Assembly (NCBI GenBank): GCA_902492275.1 | Contig: CABUKW010000150.1 | Span: 1 to 6,831 of the forward strand | Length of the DNA: 6,831 nucleotides | Direction: 5' to 3' | From: an uncultured Peptococcaceae bacterium | GTDB lineage: Bacteria > Bacillota > Peptococcia > Peptococcales > Peptococcaceae | In this document: in pieces, positions 4,668-6,831 of the stretch | How positions within the stretch are numbered: position 1 is the stretch's first letter | How the letters are laid out: every line of letters begins with the position of its first letter | Program-made: the position numbers and the translations under genes | The notes under the pieces: model-generated | Seen by the model: only the letters and a program-made list of their open reading frames with translations | Told to the model about the DNA's origin: nothing | Databases searched by the model: none

Positions 4668-5359
4668 AACGATTTCTCCACCTTTCTGTCGTGGAGCAGC
4701 CGGCCATCTTCAAACCACAAAACGCGATTGGTGAAGGCGGCCACGTCGTCCTCATGGGTGACGATAATCACCGTCACGCCCTCCCGGTTCAACTGGGTGA
4801 ACAGCTCCATAATTTCCACTGTGGAGGTAGAATCCAGATTGCCGGTGGGTTCGTCGGCCAACAGAATGGGCGGTTCGTTGGATAAGGCCCGGGCAATGGC
4901 CACCCGCTGCTTCTGCCCGCCCGATAATTCATTGGGCATGTGGTCCATCCGCTGCCCCAGCCCCACTTTGTCCAAGAGCTGCTTTGCCCGCTCCAGCCGC
5001 GCTTTGCCGGGCACTTTGGCATAAATCATAGGCAGTTCCACATTTTTTAACGCCGAGGTGCGGGGAATGAGGTTAAAGGCCTGAAACACAAAGCCAATTT
5101 TTCGATTGCGAATGTCCGACAGTTCATCGTTGCTCTGCTGGGAAATATCGATGCCGTCCAGCAGATACTGGCCGTCTGTCGGCCGGTCCAGACAGCCCAG
5201 AATATTCATCAGCGTCGATTTTCCTGAGCCGGAATGGCCCATGATGGCCACAAACTCGCCCTTTTCGATGGTTAAATCAATATTTTTTAGGGCATGAACC
5301 TGCACAGCGCCCGAATCGTAGATTTTATTCAAGTTGGAGATACGGATTAATTCACTCAT
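4664..5359 (-). CDS. ABC transporter ATP-binding protein (MacB/LolD type)
   Basis: A 231-aa ATPase that powers the permease encoded next. All motifs are intact: Walker A GHSGSGKS (residues 41-48), Q-loop Q93 (VFQAFNLIP), signature LSGGQKQR (145-152), Walker B ILLADE (165-170) with E170 catalytic, D-loop NLDS, and switch H202 (IIVTHE). The 'FNLIPRTSALKNVELPMIY' and 'DEPTGNLDS' segments are typical of the LolD/MacB/FtsE branch. AGGAGC (5371-5366) supports the ATG. The adaptor stop is 18 bases upstream and the permease gene overlaps by four bases, so the three form one operon and a 1:1 assembly is expected. It is a separate subunit, unlike E. coli MacB where ATPase and permease are fused. Confidence 0.96.
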   Translation of the reverse strand: MSELIRISNLNKIYDSGAVQVHALKNIDLTIEKGEFVAIMGHSGSGKSTLMNILGCLDRPTDGQYLLDGIDISQQSNDELSDIRNRKIGFVFQAFNLIPRTSALKNVELPMIYAKVPGKARLERAKQLLDKVGLGQRMDHMPNELSGGQKQRVAIARALSNEPPILLADEPTGNLDSTSTVEIMELFTQLNREGVTVIIVTHEDDVAAFTNRVLWFEDGRLLHDRKVEKSL

Positions 5360-5377
5360 AGCTTCGCTCCTATTAAT

Positions 5378-6613
5378 CTACACCGTCTGCCCCGCTACCG
5401 TCATGCCCTCGGTGATGCCTTCCGGATTTAAAATCAACAAATCGCCGGACTGCAGGGCACTGCTGATAAGCTGGATATTCAAATCGTTCTCCAAACCCAG
5501 CTCCACGGTCAGCGCTTCTACCGTATGATCTTCTTTCACCCGCATCACCGTGCCGGTGCCGTCGCCGTTATCCAGCACCGCTTCTATGGGCGCCGTCAAC
5601 GCATCGGCCGCTTCGGCGATAATGATTTCCGCTTTGGCGTTAATGCCGGCAATCAGAGCGTCGTTGCTTTCTGTCAGACGGATCACCGTCGGAATGACCC
5701 GTTCAGCCGCGCTGCCTTCTTTCAATTCGCCGGTAGGCGATATCCGGTCCACCACGCCGCTGACCGTCTGCCCTTTTAACACGTCGGCGGTAATTTCCAC
5801 CGGCTGGCCTACGGCAATATCGGCAATGTCATACTCGCTGACCGCCACTTCCATTTGCAGCTGCTGCAGATTTTCCACCACAAACATGGGTTTGTCATCA
5901 TCGGTTTCATCGGCAAAACGTCCCACGTTGATATTGACTCGGGTAATGGTTCCGTCGATGGGACTGACGATTTTCCCGTCGGAAAGGGAGTCCTGCTTAC
6001 GGGCCAAAGCATTCCTGGCCGTTTCGATATTTTTTAAATCAGAGGCATTGCCCTGCACCTGACCGTCCGCCACACGAAAGCTGTTGATGACGGCCTGCGC
6101 CTCGGCCAAAGCCGACTGGGCCTTCTCGTTTTCTTCGGCAGAAACACCGCCCACTTCAAACAATGCCGCATTGCGCTCCGCGTCTTTCTGTGCATTCTGT
6201 AAATTCTGCACCGCCTGTTCATATTCCGCCTGCTTGCTGCGCAGACTGTCCTCATATTGGGCCTGGGCCAACGCCAGCGCATCCTGGGCCGAGCCGATTT
6301 CATCGGCCATGGCGTCGGTATCCAGAACGGCTAAGACCTGCCCCTTGGTCACCCGGTCCCCTTCCTTCACGTTGATGGCTGTCACCTCATAGTGCAGATT
6401 GCTGACAATTTCCACCGTTTCCGTACCTTCCAGCGGCGCTTTCAACGAAACCGCGTCCCGCAAAGTCTGCTGTTCCACCGCAACCACATTTACCGGAGCG
6501 GCTGTCTCACCGCCGCTGCGAAAAAATAAAAATCCACCGGCAGCCACAGCTGCCACCACGACTCCGGCAAGGAGTTTCTTTTTGGTCAAAAATTTTTTCT
6601 TTTTCTGTTCCAT
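5378..6613 (-). CDS. Efflux transporter periplasmic adaptor subunit (MacA/YknX-like, HlyD family)
   Basis: A 411-aa membrane-fusion adaptor for the ABC pump encoded downstream. A Lys-rich N-terminus (residues 2-13) precedes a single membrane helix (about 14-31); there is no clear cleavage site, so it is probably an anchored protein. Next come the first lipoyl half (HYEVTAINVKEGDRVTKGQVLAVLD), a helical hairpin of about 90 residues rich in Ala, Gln and Glu (QDALALAQAQYED... to NARKQ-type heptads), the second lipoyl half (IVSPIDGTITRVNINVGRF), a beta-barrel (LQMEVAVSEYDIADIAVGQPVEITAD) and a membrane-proximal C-terminal domain ending MTVAGQTV. AAAGGA (6630-6625) lies 11 bases before the ATG. 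In a diderm host it could contact a TolC-like channel; in a monoderm it would act as YknX does. No outer-membrane channel gene is in view. Confidence 0.94.
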   Translation of the reverse strand: MEQKKKKFLTKKKLLAGVVVAAVAAGGFLFFRSGGETAAPVNVVAVEQQTLRDAVSLKAPLEGTETVEIVSNLHYEVTAINVKEGDRVTKGQVLAVLDTDAMADEIGSAQDALALAQAQYEDSLRSKQAEYEQAVQNLQNAQKDAERNAALFEVGGVSAEENEKAQSALAEAQAVINSFRVADGQVQGNASDLKNIETARNALARKQDSLSDGKIVSPIDGTITRVNINVGRFADETDDDKPMFVVENLQQLQMEVAVSEYDIADIAVGQPVEITADVLKGQTVSGVVDRISPTGELKEGSAAERVIPTVIRLTESNDALIAGINAKAEIIIAEAADALTAPIEAVLDNGDGTGTVMRVKEDHTVEALTVELGLENDLNIQLISSALQSGDLLILNPEGITEGMTVAGQTV

Positions 6614-6664
6614 CCTGTTATCCGTCCTTTTTGTTTGATGAATGCAACCACGTTCTTTACAAGC

Positions 6665-6698
6665 AGTGTAGCAAATGAAGCTTACAACAAGCTTACAA
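6665..6698 (-). promoter_or_regulatory. Likely promoter and direct-repeat operator of the efflux operon
   Basis: On the - strand, TTGTAAGCTT occurs twice (6698-6689 and 6687-6678), an exact 10-bp repeat with an 11-bp period, one helical turn apart. This is the spacing used by OmpR/PhoB-family response regulators. Seven bases past the nearer repeat lies TACACT (6670-6665), a possible -10 box with no good -35, as in activator-dependent promoters. The adaptor start is about 50 bases downstream. The regulator itself is not in the window. Confidence 0.5.
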
Positions 6699-6730
6699 TT
6701 TGCAAATATTTTTTAGAATGTTCTTTTTTT

Positions 6731-6831
6731 GCTGCCGCATTGTTTTTTTATTTGTTACCCTTTGGCCGTTCCATGTTTTTGCTATCCTTCGCCTGTTCCA
6801 TTTTTTTGCTATCCTTTGTTTTTATTTGCTA
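6731..6831 (-). repeat. Tandem repeat array E upstream of the efflux operon, open at window end
   Basis: Read on the - strand the same CAAAGGATAGCAAA core recurs: CAAAGGATAGC (6818-6808), CGAAGGATAGC (6791-6781), CCAAAGGGTAAC (6765-6754) and CAATGCGGCAGC (6742-6731), plus the end of another unit, TAGCAA, at the window edge. The first three are spaced 27 bp apart because an extra ATGGAAC segment is inserted; the edge unit is 20 bp away. It lies about 115 bases before the adaptor start, on the operon strand, and is separated from it by the promoter-like region. The structured element that might precede it would lie outside the window. Confidence 0.8.

Noticed and set aside
4092..5024. 310-aa plus-strand frame opposite the permease and ATPase genes
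   Set aside because: It is the antisense shadow of two unmistakable genes with intact family motifs.
6665..6676. Plus-strand AGTGTAGCAAAT as another leader unit
   Set aside because: It matches array D units over 12 bases but is single, faces away from the operon and lies in the likely promoter; chance is a sufficient explanation.

Overview
The window looks like chromosomal DNA of a Bacillota (Firmicutes) anaerobe. Purine-rich Shine-Dalgarno sites lie 8-9 bases before most starts. Two DUF2922-like proteins sit beside a holin and an amidase, and the efflux operon is a split MacAB-like type. I cannot name the genus; Negativicutes or Clostridia are both possible.

Bases 1-3213 (+ strand) hold five small to medium genes: two paralogous DUF2922-like proteins (144-380 and 447-677), an SPP1-type holin (989-1183), an N-acetylmuramoyl-L-alanine amidase without a signal peptide (1472-2416), and an unrecognised 93-aa protein started from TTG (2932-3213). 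Holin plus leaderless amidase is a phage-type lysis pair, but no phage structural, integrase or replication gene is visible.

Four of these five genes (all except the second DUF2922 gene) are preceded by the same modular non-coding leader. Its parts, in order, are: degenerate repeats of about 40 bp (Q) and 55 bp (P); a 130-156 bp element bounded by inverted arms (GCTATCTTTGCCC with GGGCAAAGGATAGC) and filled with nested stems; an array of about 20-bp A-rich tandem units (CAAAGGATAGCAAAAAAACN); then the Shine-Dalgarno and start. The first leader is cut by the window edge. In the holin and last-gene copies a T-A pair in the arm is replaced by C-G, so the pairing is kept. The amidase copy keeps the arms and stem order although its interior sequence is different. 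This leader system is the least explained thing in the window.

Bases 3214-3455 hold a very strong bidirectional terminator separating the two gene groups, which converge here.

Bases 3456-6613 (- strand) are a three-gene efflux operon, transcribed adaptor, ATPase, permease, with 18 bases between the first two genes and a 4-base overlap between the last two. Upstream of it lies a likely promoter with two exact 10-bp direct repeats at an 11-bp period, as expected for an OmpR/PhoB-type response regulator. Beyond that, running off the window end, is another array of the same CAAAGGATAGC motif, on the - strand and with 27-bp spacing. The motif is therefore not confined to the lysis-like cluster and is probably widespread in this genome.
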